Counted from the first letter of the stretch, positions 51,323 through 61,366 are shown. The stretch: DNA of 64,000 nucleotides from Gammaproteobacteria bacterium (GCA_030428835.1 JAUIEP010000012.1:1-64000), one strand, 5' to 3'. Made by a program: numbers and translations. Notes: generated by a model from the letters alone, not told the origin.

Positions 51323-52917
51323 GTGTCGGCTTCCAGGAAGAGGTCGTGGTACTCCTGCGCGAGCGCGCGGCGATCGATCTTGCCGTTCTGGTTCTGCGGC
51401 AGCGTGTCCCGCGCGATCACCTGCAGCGGCACCATGAAGTTGGGAAGCTCCGCCCGGCAGTGTGCGAGTACCCGTTCCACGAGCGCCTCGGCCGCGCCGT
51501 CCGCGCCCGGGGTGAGCAGCAGCAGGATCGCCTGGCCGAGCGCGCCATGCGGCAGGCCGACGGCCGCCACCTGTGTGCTGCCGCCGGCGGCGTGTGCCAC
51601 TTCCTCCACCTCTGTCGGGCTGACGCGGTAGCCGGACGTCTTGATCATCTCGTCCTTGCGGCTGATGAAGTAGAGATAGCCGTCCTCGTCGCGCACCACC
51701 TGGTCGCCGGAGAACACGGCCAGTTCCGGGGTGGGAATCTCGCCCGGCCGCGTGGGGCAGGGTTTGAAGCGCTCGGCCGTTTTTTCCGGGTCGTTCCAGT
51801 AGCCCATGCTCACCAGCGCCCCGCGATGCACGAGTTCGCCCGGCTCCCCGGCGGCGCATTCGCGGCCGTCCTCGGCCACCACCAGGATCTCCGCGTTGGG
51901 GATAGCCCGGCCGATTGATTCCGGGCGCGCATCGACCTCCCCGGGTGGCAGGTAGGTGGAACGAAAGGCCTCCGTCAGGCCGTACATGAGGAAGACTTGC
52001 GTGTTCGGCAGCGCCTTGCGCAGCGTGCGCGTCGTGGCAACCGGCATGGCGCCGCCGGTGTTGGTGATGTAGCGCAGTCCGGCCACGGCCTCCTCCGGCC
52101 ACGGCAGGTCCTTCAACTGGTTCCACAGCGGCGGCACCGCCGCGAGCCCGGTCACGCGGTAGCGCGCCAGGGCCTTGAGTACGTCCCGCGGCAACAGGTA
52201 ATCCATGAGCACCGCCGAGGCACCCACGGAGAACGCCGTGGTGAGCTGGCTCAGCCCCGCGTCGAAACTCAGCGGCAGTACGGCGAGCAGGCGATCCTCC
52301 GGGGTATTCTCCAGGTAGCTGGCCACGCTGTTGGCGCCGGCGACCATGTTGCGATGGGAGAGCACCACGCCTTTCGGGTTGCCGGTGCTGCCGGAGGTGT
52401 ACAGGATGGCGGCCATGTCCGCATCGATACGGCGGTGTGGTGACCGTGCCGCACCACCGGCAGTGAACTCGCGAAAACTCATGAGCCGGACACCGTCGAG
52501 CGCGAGGTCCTGCGGCAGTTCATCCTCCACCAGCACGACCGTGTGCAGGTCGGGGCAGTGGGCGAGCACCTCCACCAGCGCATCCAGCCGCGGTCGCGCG
52601 GTGAGCAGCACGCGAACGTTGCAGTGCGGCAGGATGTGCGCGAGCTGGCGGGGCTTCAGGAGCGGGTTGACGGGAACGAAACAGGCCCCCGCGGCGGCCG
52701 CGCCGAACAGGCCGAACACGGTCTCGGGCTGCTTGGGCAGGTAGATCGCCACACGCTCTCCGGCACCCACGTCCAGTGCGAGCAGGCCCTGCGCCACGGC
52801 GCGCACCTGCGCGGCGAGCTCCGCGTACGTAAAGGTGGCGTCCTTGTGCAGTAGTGCAGTAGCGTCGGGGGTGACCTCAGCGCTGCGTTCGATGAACTGG
52901 TGAATGAGGTCGGCCAT
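51319..52917 (-). CDS. AMP-dependent acyl-CoA ligase/synthetase, exosortase A system-associated type
   Basis: LYTSGSTGNPKGVVLSHRN; YGLTEAFRSTYLPP; overlaps the decarboxylase by 4 nt. Confidence 0.88.
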   Translation of the reverse strand: MADLIHQFIERSAEVTPDATALLHKDATFTYAELAAQVRAVAQGLLALDVGAGERVAIYLPKQPETVFGLFGAAAAGACFVPVNPLLKPRQLAHILPHCNVRVLLTARPRLDALVEVLAHCPDLHTVVLVEDELPQDLALDGVRLMSFREFTAGGAARSPHRRIDADMAAILYTSGSTGNPKGVVLSHRNMVAGANSVASYLENTPEDRLLAVLPLSFDAGLSQLTTAFSVGASAVLMDYLLPRDVLKALARYRVTGLAAVPPLWNQLKDLPWPEEAVAGLRYITNTGGAMPVATTRTLRKALPNTQVFLMYGLTEAFRSTYLPPGEVDARPESIGRAIPNAEILVVAEDGRECAAGEPGELVHRGALVSMGYWNDPEKTAERFKPCPTRPGEIPTPELAVFSGDQVVRDEDGYLYFISRKDEMIKTSGYRVSPTEVEEVAHAAGGSTQVAAVGLPHGALGQAILLLLTPGADGAAEALVERVLAHCRAELPNFMVPLQVIARDTLPQNQNGKIDRRALAQEYHDLFLEADT

Positions 52918-53256
52918 GTAATGGGGCTTCTGTCGAGACGGCTCGTCGGCAGTGGGGTGGTAGTGTAGTTTACATAAATGAAGGCTATAAGGCCGATTGT
53001 CCGATGAATGGGGCGGGCGAACAACGCCGGTCGCTGCGAACTGTGAATGAGCGCACAGCGGGTGGACGAGGCCGCCGTCGGCATGTCGCAGCCGGCTAAT
53101 CGCGCATGCCTGGCGGTGCGGTGCCACGTGTCCCATCGGTGGCGGCGCGCCTTTGCGGCACACTGTGACCCTGTTGGCAGCTCCTCGGTGCCCCTGGCCG
53201 TCGGGCGGCGGTAAACTGTCCGCAACGGGGCATTCCATGGGACTCGAGGGGACGCG

Positions 53257-53748
53257 TTGGGCCTGTTCAAGCACAAGCACCGCATACTGTTCGTGTGCAC
53301 GGAAAACCTCTGTCGCTCGCCGATGGCGGAGGGACTGCTGCAGCACTACTTCCGCGAGATGGGCGTGGACAGTGATTTCGAGGTGGCGTCGGCGGGCACT
53401 TCCGCGAGCCAGCCGGGACGGCGACCGGATCCGCGTGCGCAGAAAGTCGCCGGCCAGGCAGGGATCGACCTGTCGCGCATGCGCGCGCGGCGCTTTTGTG
53501 AGCGCGACTTCGACCGCTGCGACATGATTGTGGCCATGGACGAAAACAACCTGCGCGAACTGCAGCGCACCTGCCCCCCTGTGCATCGCGACAAGCTGAG
53601 TTTGTTACTGGACTACCATCCCGATGGTGATCTGACCGAAGTGCCGGACCCGTACTACGGGAGCGCCGAGGCTTTCCAGGACGTTTTCGAGATCATTGAC
53701 GCGGCCGTGTACGGCCTGGTACCGCATATTTCGGCGCGTTTCGCCTGA
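53257..53748 (+). CDS. Low-molecular-weight protein tyrosine phosphatase
   Basis: ILFVCTENLCRSPMAEGLL (CX5R) and VPDPYYGSAEAFQDV. Confidence 0.92.
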   Translation: MGLFKHKHRILFVCTENLCRSPMAEGLLQHYFREMGVDSDFEVASAGTSASQPGRRPDPRAQKVAGQAGIDLSRMRARRFCERDFDRCDMIVAMDENNLRELQRTCPPVHRDKLSLLLDYHPDGDLTEVPDPYYGSAEAFQDVFEIIDAAVYGLVPHISARFA

Positions 53749-53844
53749 CCCAGCTTTACTACGCCTGGGGCAGACGGTACTGTACTGAAAACACGCGGGG
53801 CGCAGTCTTATGACTCCAGAACGTTTGGTTGCCAAGGCCTGTAG

Positions 53845-54657
53845 GTGAGTCCAATGGAGAAAACGAGTACGTCCCTGGTGGAAGACTTCCAGCGTTATTT
53901 CAATCTCGAACTCGCCTCGGATCCGGCCACGCTGGCCGATGTCTACCGCATCCGCTACCGCGTCTACTGCGAGGAATTCGAGTACGAGAACGCCGAGCGG
54001 TTTCCCGACGGACTCGAGACCGACGAGTACGACGGCATATCGCGCCATACCCTGGTCTCCCACACCGCCACCGGCATGCCCGCCGGCTGTGCCCGCCTCG
54101 TGCTGGTGGATGAAGACACCCTGATGCCCATGGAGGAGCACTGCGGCAGCGCGATCGACCAGGACATCCTGCGCGCCTACGACGGGCGCCGCGATTCGAT
54201 CTGCGAATTTTCCCGGCTGGGAGTGGACGGTGCGTTTCGCCGCCGCGCGGGGGAGAAGGCCTCCCGTTTCGGTGAGATCGACGCGATCAACTGCAGCCAC
54301 CGGGAGCAGCGCACCTTTTCCCTGATTGCCGTGGCCACGATTCTCTCGGGGCTCGCCCTGTCAGAGGTGCTCGAGCGCACCCACTGTTTCGCGATGATGG
54401 AGCCGTTCCTGCCGCGCCTGCTCAAGCGCTCGGGGTTGATCGTGCACCTGGCCGGTGACGAGGTCGACTACCACGGCCTGCGCAGCCCCTACTACTGGGA
54501 GACCCGCGAGATGGTTTCCGGCATGGTCGACGACCTGCACGAGTTCTACGAGCACATCCGCACCTCCTTCGAGCAGGGCAACCCGGTGTCCGCCGCCCTG
54601 AACGAGGGTGCGAACGGCCAGCCGGACGTGCGCATCGCCCCGGATTCCATTCCCTGA
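53845..54657 (+). CDS. Exosortase/PEP-CTERM system-associated GNAT-like acyltransferase, copy 1
   Basis: VYRIRYRVYCEEFEYENAERFPDGLETDEYD; CEFSRLGVDGAFRRR; start GTG 53845 or ATG 53854. Confidence 0.82.
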   Translation: MSPMEKTSTSLVEDFQRYFNLELASDPATLADVYRIRYRVYCEEFEYENAERFPDGLETDEYDGISRHTLVSHTATGMPAGCARLVLVDEDTLMPMEEHCGSAIDQDILRAYDGRRDSICEFSRLGVDGAFRRRAGEKASRFGEIDAINCSHREQRTFSLIAVATILSGLALSEVLERTHCFAMMEPFLPRLLKRSGLIVHLAGDEVDYHGLRSPYYWETREMVSGMVDDLHEFYEHIRTSFEQGNPVSAALNEGANGQPDVRIAPDSIP

Positions 54658-54734
54658 AGCCCGGCAATATGTAGTACGGATTCGCGGGTTAGTTCCCCGC
54701 CGTCCGCAATTATTTTCCACGCGCCGCCCCGATG

Positions 54735-54756
54735 CCTGAAAGTCTGTATTTTCAGG
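54735..54756. promoter_or_regulatory. Inverted repeat between the two acyltransferase genes
   Basis: CCTGAAA-N8-TTTCAGG; TTGACT-like -35 hexamer at 54771. Confidence 0.35.
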
Positions 54757-54911
54757 GCGAAATCGCTGATTTGACTTTACTCCACACGGGCTAGGCTTTA
54801 CTGTTGCGCATAGGGGTAGTGTGAATTAATCACGCGGTCATAAATGCTCGGTACTGTTGGCTACCAGCGGCTGTGTCAGTACCTGTTTAGGGGAACCCGA
54901 GTACATCTCGA

Positions 54912-55703
54912 GTGGCAGAATTTCACCGTTATTGCAATCTCTCTCTAGCGAATTCTCCCGGTCAGCTGGATGACGTATTCCGCATCCGCTACAGGGTCTA
55001 TTGCGAGGAATTCGGCTACGAGGATCCGGAAAACCATCCCCATGGGCTGGAATCCGACGAATTCGACGCCTTTTCCCGGCACACACTGGTGACGCACGCG
55101 GCGAGCGGCGTGCCCGCCGGCTGCGCCCGCCTTGTGTTAGCGGACGAGGAGCGGGAACTGCCGATGGAGCGGTTCTGTGGCGCCGCCATCGATGACGACC
55201 TCCTGCGCGCCTTCGACGGCTGTCGCGAGACTATCTGCGAATTTTCGCGCCTGGGCGTCGACGGCGCCTTCCGCAGGAAGACCGGTGAGAGAGTCTCCCG
55301 GTTCGGTGAGATCCGCGGCATCGACTGGAGCCGCCTCGAGCGGCACAAATTTTCCTCGCAACTCGCCATCTCCACCATCCTGTCGGGGCTCGCCCTGTCC
55401 GAGGTCCTCGAGCGTACCCACTGCTTCGCCATGATGGAGCCCTTCCTGCCGCGCCTGCTGCGCCGCTCCGGGCTGGTCGTGCACAAGGCCGGTGACGAGA
55501 TCGACTACCACGGCCTGCGCCGTCCCTACTACTGGGAGACGTGCGAGATGGTGTCGGGGCTGGTGGAGGAGCTGCAGGAGTTCTACCAGCATATTCGCGA
55601 TGCCTTCGCGGAAAACGAGCCTGTCCTCGCGGAGCTGAACACGACCTCCGCGGGGTTGCCGGACGTACGCATCGGCGACGCACTCCTGGCGGGCGCCAGC
55701 TAG
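54912..55703 (+). CDS. Exosortase/PEP-CTERM system-associated GNAT-like acyltransferase, copy 2
   Basis: VFRIRYRVYCEEFGYEDPENHPHGLESDEFDAFSRHTLVTHAASGVPAGCARLV; colinear with copy 1 throughout. Confidence 0.82.
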   Translation: MAEFHRYCNLSLANSPGQLDDVFRIRYRVYCEEFGYEDPENHPHGLESDEFDAFSRHTLVTHAASGVPAGCARLVLADEERELPMERFCGAAIDDDLLRAFDGCRETICEFSRLGVDGAFRRKTGERVSRFGEIRGIDWSRLERHKFSSQLAISTILSGLALSEVLERTHCFAMMEPFLPRLLRRSGLVVHKAGDEIDYHGLRRPYYWETCEMVSGLVEELQEFYQHIRDAFAENEPVLAELNTTSAGLPDVRIGDALLAGAS

Positions 55704-55845
55704 CCAGTCCCGCGCTATCCACTCACCACTATCCGGTGGCCAGCTTGTAAAGCCGGTGGGCGCTGCATACTATTGTCGGGTCCCTTCGGGCCGTGTTGGT
55801 CCTTAAAGGAGCATCGGGGCTAGCACGCTGTCACAGGGGAGCAGA

Positions 55846-57807
55846 GTGTCGGGCATGTCCTTCGACTATCAAGAAGCCTTTTCGCGCAACCTGGGCTGGG
55901 TGACTCTCGCCGAGCAGGAGCGGTTGCGGGGTTTTCGCGTCGCTATCGCCGGTCTGGGGGGGGTCGGGGGCAGTCACCTGACGACGCTCTCGCGCCTCGG
56001 GATCGGGGCGTTCAATATCGCGGACTACGATCGCTTCGAACTGCCCAACTTCAATCGCCAGGCGGGAGCCAACGTCAACACGCTGGGCCGCGAAAAACTC
56101 GACGTCATGAGCGCGGCCGCGAGAGCCATCAACCCCCATATCGACATCCGGCGGTTCCCCGAGGGTGTGACGGAAGACAACCTCGACGACTTTCTCGAAG
56201 GTGTCGATATCTATGTCGATTCGCTTGATTTTTTCGCCCTCGATATCCGCGCCCGCGTGTTCGCGGCATGCCGTGAGAAGGCTATCCCCGCGGTTACCGC
56301 CGCACCCCTTGGCATGGGTTCGGCCCTGTTGTGTTTCATGCCCGACGGCATGAGTTTCGAGCAGTATTTCCGGCTGGACGGGCAGCCCCCCCAGGAAAAG
56401 GCGCTGCGCTTCATGCTGGGGCTTGCACCGTCTTCCCAGCACATGGGCTACATGGTGCAGGACGCCATCGACATGGCGGCAAAGAAGGGCCCCTCAACGG
56501 CGATGGGCTGTGAGCTCTGCGCGGGTTTTGCCGGCACCTACGTGCTGAAGATACTCCTGGGGCGCGGCGAGGTGTTCGCCGCGCCCTACGGCGTTCACTT
56601 CGATGCCTACCATAACCGGGTGACCACCACATGGCGGCCGTGGGGCAATAACAATCCGCTGCAGCGCATCGGCCTTGCGATTGCGCGCAAGCGTGTCATG
56701 GGCGGCGGTGCCGGGGAACCCTCGCCGCCGCGCGAACGCGCGGTGGAACGCGTGCTCGACCTCGCGCGGTGGGCACCGAGCGGCGACAACGAACAGCCCT
56801 GGCGCTTTGAGATCACCTCGGATACCACGTTCACAGTGCATGGCCACGACACGCGCGACTGGTGTGTGTATGACCTCGACGGCACTTCCAGCCAGATCGC
56901 CATCGGCGCCATGCTGGCGACCGCCGCGATAGCCGCGAGCGGCGAGGGATTGCGCCTCGACTGGCAGTTGCGCGCCGGCGCGCCCGAGGAAAAACCGCTT
57001 GTCGACGCAACGCTCACACCGGATGGCGACATCCGGCCCGATTCCCTGTTGCCGTTTATCACCGAGCGCACGACACAGCGCCTGCCGTTCACGCAGCGAC
57101 CCCTGAGTCCCGGCCACAAGGCGCAACTCGAGGCGGCGGTGGGGGAGGGCTACCGCGTGCTCTGGCTGGAGGGCGAACAGCGCAAGCGGGTGGCGAAGCT
57201 GTTGTTTCACAACGCGCACATCCGCCTGAGTACGCCCGAGGCCCACGCGGTGCACCAGCGCAACATCGAGTGGGGGGCGCGCTTCAGCGAGGATCGCCTG
57301 CCCGAGTTCGCGCTCGGCATCGACGCGCCCACACGCAAGGTCATGCGCTTTGCGCTCGGCAGCTGGCAGCGTGTGCAGTTCCTCAACCGCTTCTTTGCCG
57401 GCACCTGGTTGCCGCGATTACAAATGGACCTGCGCACCGGGCGCAACTGTGCCGCCCATTTCGTCATTCTGGCGGAGCGCGCGCCGCAGGGTATCGCGGA
57501 CTATTTCGCCGCCGGCGCGGCGATGCAGCGCTTCTGGCTGCGCGCGACAGCGCTCGGCCTGCAGTTCCAGCCCGAGATGACCCCGCTGATTTTCTCCCGC
57601 TACGTGCGCGAGGGACTGCGCTTCACCGTGGTTGCGGCCGAGCAGGAACTGGCAGGCAAGCTGGCGAACGACTTCAACAAGCTGGTCCCGGACGACCACG
57701 AACCCGCCCAACGCGTTTATATGGGCCGCGTCGGGTTCGGACCGACGCCCACCTCCCGCTCCATTCGCCCACCGCTGGAAAAGCTCCTGGTGCAGCCGGG
57801 CGGATGA
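55846..57807 (+). CDS. ThiF/E1-like adenylyltransferase fused to nitroreductase-like domain
   Basis: N-half: VAIAGLGGVGGSHLTTLSRLGIGAFNIADYDRFELPNFNRQAGANVNTLGREK; C-half: ERAVERVLDLARWAPSGDNEQPWRFEI...GIADYFAAGAAMQRFWLRATALGLQFQPE. Confidence 0.87.
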   Translation: MSGMSFDYQEAFSRNLGWVTLAEQERLRGFRVAIAGLGGVGGSHLTTLSRLGIGAFNIADYDRFELPNFNRQAGANVNTLGREKLDVMSAAARAINPHIDIRRFPEGVTEDNLDDFLEGVDIYVDSLDFFALDIRARVFAACREKAIPAVTAAPLGMGSALLCFMPDGMSFEQYFRLDGQPPQEKALRFMLGLAPSSQHMGYMVQDAIDMAAKKGPSTAMGCELCAGFAGTYVLKILLGRGEVFAAPYGVHFDAYHNRVTTTWRPWGNNNPLQRIGLAIARKRVMGGGAGEPSPPRERAVERVLDLARWAPSGDNEQPWRFEITSDTTFTVHGHDTRDWCVYDLDGTSSQIAIGAMLATAAIAASGEGLRLDWQLRAGAPEEKPLVDATLTPDGDIRPDSLLPFITERTTQRLPFTQRPLSPGHKAQLEAAVGEGYRVLWLEGEQRKRVAKLLFHNAHIRLSTPEAHAVHQRNIEWGARFSEDRLPEFALGIDAPTRKVMRFALGSWQRVQFLNRFFAGTWLPRLQMDLRTGRNCAAHFVILAERAPQGIADYFAAGAAMQRFWLRATALGLQFQPEMTPLIFSRYVREGLRFTVVAAEQELAGKLANDFNKLVPDDHEPAQRVYMGRVGFGPTPTSRSIRPPLEKLLVQPGG

Positions 57808-59069
57808 CCAAGCCGTCGGGAAGGGGCGGCCCGCGCCTGCTCGTATTCTCCGAAGCCGTCACACTGGCCCACATCGCGCGACCCTACGCCCTGGGCGCGG
57901 AACTCGCCCAGGCCGGCTGCGATGTGCACCTCGCGCGGCACCCGCGTTACGACCAACTGTTGGGCAACGCGCTGCCGCAGCGCCACGCGATCCACTCCAT
58001 CAGCCCCGGGGCGTTCACAGGCGCGCTCGCGCGCGGCGCCCCCCTGTACGACCTGCAGACGCTGCAGTCCTATGTTGAAGACGACCTGCGGGTAATCGCC
58101 GAGGTCGGGCCGGACGCAATACTGGGTGACTTCCGGCTGTCCCTCGCCGTCAGCGCCGCGGTCGCGGGCGTGCCGTACCTGGCCATCGCCAACGCCTACT
58201 GGTCACCCTATTGCCGCCAGCGTTATCCCGTGCCCGAGTTGCCCTTCGTCAGGGTGCTGGGGCCGGCGGCCGGGCAGTTGCTGTTCGACGCGGTGCGGCC
58301 GTTCGCCTTCGCACTGCACTGCCTGCCGATGCACCGCCTGCGGCGGCACTACGGACTGCCCAGCCTCGGCGCCGACCTGAACCGCGTGTACACCCACGGC
58401 GACTACACCCTCTATGCCGACGCGCCGGGCCTGTTCAGCATGCGCGCGCTGCCGGCCGCTCATCGCTTCATCGGCCCGGTGAACTGGTCGCCGGAGGTCG
58501 CGCCGCCGCCGTGGTGGCACGAGGTGCCGGCCGCCACGCGATGCGTCTATGTCACGCTCGGCAGTTCGGGGCGGGCCGACCTGCTGCCGACGGTGCTCGC
58601 GGCGCTCGCCGAACTGGATGCCACGGCGCTCGTGTCGACGGCGGGGGCGCCATTGCCCGCCGACCTGCCGGACAATGTCTATGCGGCGCCCTACCTGCCC
58701 GGCGCCGACGCCGTTGCGCGCGCGGACGTCGTGTTGTGCAACGGCGGCAGCCCGACCAGCCAGCAGGCTCTCCTGCACGGCGTGCCCGTGCTCGGCCTGC
58801 CGGGCAATCTCGACCAGTACCTCAACATGTCCGCTGTGGTGCGCGCGGGTGCGGGGCGGATGCTGCGTTCCGGCAGGCTTCGCGCCGATGAACTGGCACG
58901 CCAGTTGCGTGGCCTGCTTGACGATACGGGCAGCCGCGCCGCCGCGGGCAGGCTCGCCGCCTCCTGGCGCGCGCTCGACCCGGCCGCCGCCTGCGGCGAG
59001 GTCCTGCGCGAGGCCCTCGGCCGCGGTACGGTGGCGCATGCGACGCCCGGCACGGAGGTCTACCGATGA
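57804..59069 (+). CDS. UGT-like (GT1-type) glycosyltransferase
   Basis: CVYVTLGSSGRADLLPTVLAAL; APYLPGADAVARADVVLCNGGSPTSQQALLHGVPVLGLPGNLDQYLN; ATGA overlap with upstream CDS. Confidence 0.85.
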   Translation: MTKPSGRGGPRLLVFSEAVTLAHIARPYALGAELAQAGCDVHLARHPRYDQLLGNALPQRHAIHSISPGAFTGALARGAPLYDLQTLQSYVEDDLRVIAEVGPDAILGDFRLSLAVSAAVAGVPYLAIANAYWSPYCRQRYPVPELPFVRVLGPAAGQLLFDAVRPFAFALHCLPMHRLRRHYGLPSLGADLNRVYTHGDYTLYADAPGLFSMRALPAAHRFIGPVNWSPEVAPPPWWHEVPAATRCVYVTLGSSGRADLLPTVLAALAELDATALVSTAGAPLPADLPDNVYAAPYLPGADAVARADVVLCNGGSPTSQQALLHGVPVLGLPGNLDQYLNMSAVVRAGAGRMLRSGRLRADELARQLRGLLDDTGSRAAAGRLAASWRALDPAAACGEVLREALGRGTVAHATPGTEVYR

Positions 59070-61366
59070 CCGCGCGGCGCGACCTGCCCGACCTGTTGGT
59101 GCGGCGGGCGTACCTCATCGCGGCGTTCAACCTGGCGCTGCTGGCGCTGGTCGCCCTCGGCGCCGGCCAACTGGAGGTGCACGCCGGGATCAGGGTGTTG
59201 TTCAGCGCGGATGACCCCAACCTGCTCGCCGAGATCCACATAGAGGAGACCTACGGCAAGGAGGACAACATCCTGGTCGTCGTGGATGGCGGGGAGCGCA
59301 CGCTGTTCCGCCCCGGCGGACTGCGACTGCTCGACACACTGACCACACAGGCGTGGCAGATTCCGCACTCCCGCCGCGTCGATTCACTGGTCAACTACCT
59401 GCACACCCAGGTGGACGGCGACGACCTGATGATCGAGGCGCTGGTGCCGGATGTCACGGCGCTGGACGCCCCCGCCATCGAGCGTGTGCGCAGCATCGCG
59501 CTCGCGCAGCGGACGCTGGTCGGCCGGCTGGTATCGGCCGACGGCCACACCGCCGCGGTCAACATCAGCCTGAACCTCGATGAGGCCGGCAAGGCGCAGG
59601 CGCTCGCCGAAGCGGTGCAGGCCGCGCGCGAACTGGTGGCGGCGGCGGCCGCGGAACACCCGGACGTCGAGTTGCACCTGGCGGGTCTTGCGCTTACCGA
59701 ACAGACGCTGGCGGAGGTGACGGCAACGGACGGCGCGTCGCTCATCCCGTTGCTGTTCGTCATTGTGCTCGTGACTGCCGCGCTGTTCCTGCGTTCGCTG
59801 CTCGCCGCGCTGTGTACCCTCGTGACCGTGCTTCTCAGTATCGCGGTGGGCATGGGAGTTGCCGGCTGGCTGGGTTACGGTATCAACAGCGTCAGCGTAT
59901 CGGCGCCCACGATCATCGTGACGCTGGCGGTGGCCGACTGTATTCACCTGCTCAGCGCCTTCCTCGCGCGGTTGCGCGCGGGGGATGACCGGCGCGCCGC
60001 GCTGCTTGCGAGCCTGCGGCACAAGCTGTACCCGATCGTCCTCACCAGCGTCACGACCGCCGTCGGTTTCCTCAGCATGAACTTCAGTGACTCGCCCCCG
60101 TTCGGCCAACTCGGCACGATCTCCGCCGCGGGTGTCCTCGGCGCCCTGTGGGTCACTCTCGGCGTGTTGCCCGCGCTGCTGTTATTGCTGCCGTTCCGCG
60201 CCGCGGCGGGCGCCGGGCGGGGCTGGCAAATGCGCTGGCTCGCGGACTGGGTGACGCGGCACAGTGCGCTCGTACTCGTCGTGGGGGGCGTCGTGATCGC
60301 GGTGTTAGTCAGCATTATCCCGCGCATGGAACTGAACGATGACCCGGCCGGCTATTTCTCGGAGGATATCGCGCTCACGCGAGCTCTCGCCGTCGTTGAA
60401 GAAGAGCTGGCCGGTACCCAGCATGTCTACTTTTCCCTCGATTCGGGGGAGCCCGAGGGCGTCGCCGACCCCGCCTTCCTCGAACGCGTGGCCCGGTTCG
60501 TCGCGTGGTTGCGCGCACAGCCGGAGGTGACCAACGTCGACGCCTTTACCGACACCCTGCAGCGTCTCAACCAGGTGATGCACGGGGATGATCCGGACTG
60601 GTACAGGTTGCCCGATTCGCGCGAGCTGGCCGCCCAGTACCTGTTGTTGTACGAGATTTCCGTGCCCTATGGCCAGGACGTTACCTACCAGGTGAGCACG
60701 GACAAGTCGTCGCTCAAGGTGTCGGTCGTGCTGCATAACCAGAAATCACGCGTCGTCGACTTCGAGCGGCGCGCACGCGAGTGGCTGGCGGCGCACGCGC
60801 CGCAACAGGTTACACGCGGAGCGGGCCACGCCGTGAGTTTTGCCAGCGTCGGGCTGCGCAATATCTACAGCATGCTGTACGGCGCGGCGTTCGCGATTGC
60901 GCTGGTTTCGCTGTGCCTGCTGCTGGCGTTTCGCTCGCTGCGCTTCGGCGTCGTGAGCGTGGTTCCCAACCTGTTTCCGGCCCTGCTGGCGCTGGGGCTG
61001 TGGAGCGCGTTCGTGCAGGAGGTGAACATGGCGGCCTCGGTCGTCTTCGCGGCCACCCTCGGCATCGTCGTGGACGACACCACGCACCTGCTGGTCGCCT
61101 ACCGCGAAGCGCGCCTGCGCGCGGGATTGACCGCGGTCGAGGCGCTGCGCGCGACCTACGCCAGTGTGGGGCAGGCGCTGGTGACCACCAGTCTCGCGCT
61201 CGCCGCGGGTTTCGCGGTGCTCACGCAGTCCGACTTTTCCGTCAATGCCACCAGCGGCAGCCTGATGGCCATGACCATTCTCATCGCGCTGCTCATGGAC
61301 CTGTTGTTCGTGCCGGCGCTGTTGCTGCGCATCGATCGCTGGCTGGTGCCCGCGCGCCCCGGTTGA
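59066..61366 (+). CDS. RND/MMPL superfamily transporter
   Basis: 766 aa, about 12 TMs in two blocks; ADCIHLLSAFLARLRAG, IVVDDTTHLLVAYREARL; ATGA overlap with upstream CDS. Confidence 0.9.
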   Translation: MTARRDLPDLLVRRAYLIAAFNLALLALVALGAGQLEVHAGIRVLFSADDPNLLAEIHIEETYGKEDNILVVVDGGERTLFRPGGLRLLDTLTTQAWQIPHSRRVDSLVNYLHTQVDGDDLMIEALVPDVTALDAPAIERVRSIALAQRTLVGRLVSADGHTAAVNISLNLDEAGKAQALAEAVQAARELVAAAAAEHPDVELHLAGLALTEQTLAEVTATDGASLIPLLFVIVLVTAALFLRSLLAALCTLVTVLLSIAVGMGVAGWLGYGINSVSVSAPTIIVTLAVADCIHLLSAFLARLRAGDDRRAALLASLRHKLYPIVLTSVTTAVGFLSMNFSDSPPFGQLGTISAAGVLGALWVTLGVLPALLLLLPFRAAAGAGRGWQMRWLADWVTRHSALVLVVGGVVIAVLVSIIPRMELNDDPAGYFSEDIALTRALAVVEEELAGTQHVYFSLDSGEPEGVADPAFLERVARFVAWLRAQPEVTNVDAFTDTLQRLNQVMHGDDPDWYRLPDSRELAAQYLLLYEISVPYGQDVTYQVSTDKSSLKVSVVLHNQKSRVVDFERRAREWLAAHAPQQVTRGAGHAVSFASVGLRNIYSMLYGAAFAIALVSLCLLLAFRSLRFGVVSVVPNLFPALLALGLWSAFVQEVNMAASVVFAATLGIVVDDTTHLLVAYREARLRAGLTAVEALRATYASVGQALVTTSLALAAGFAVLTQSDFSVNATSGSLMAMTILIALLMDLLFVPALLLRIDRWLVPARPG

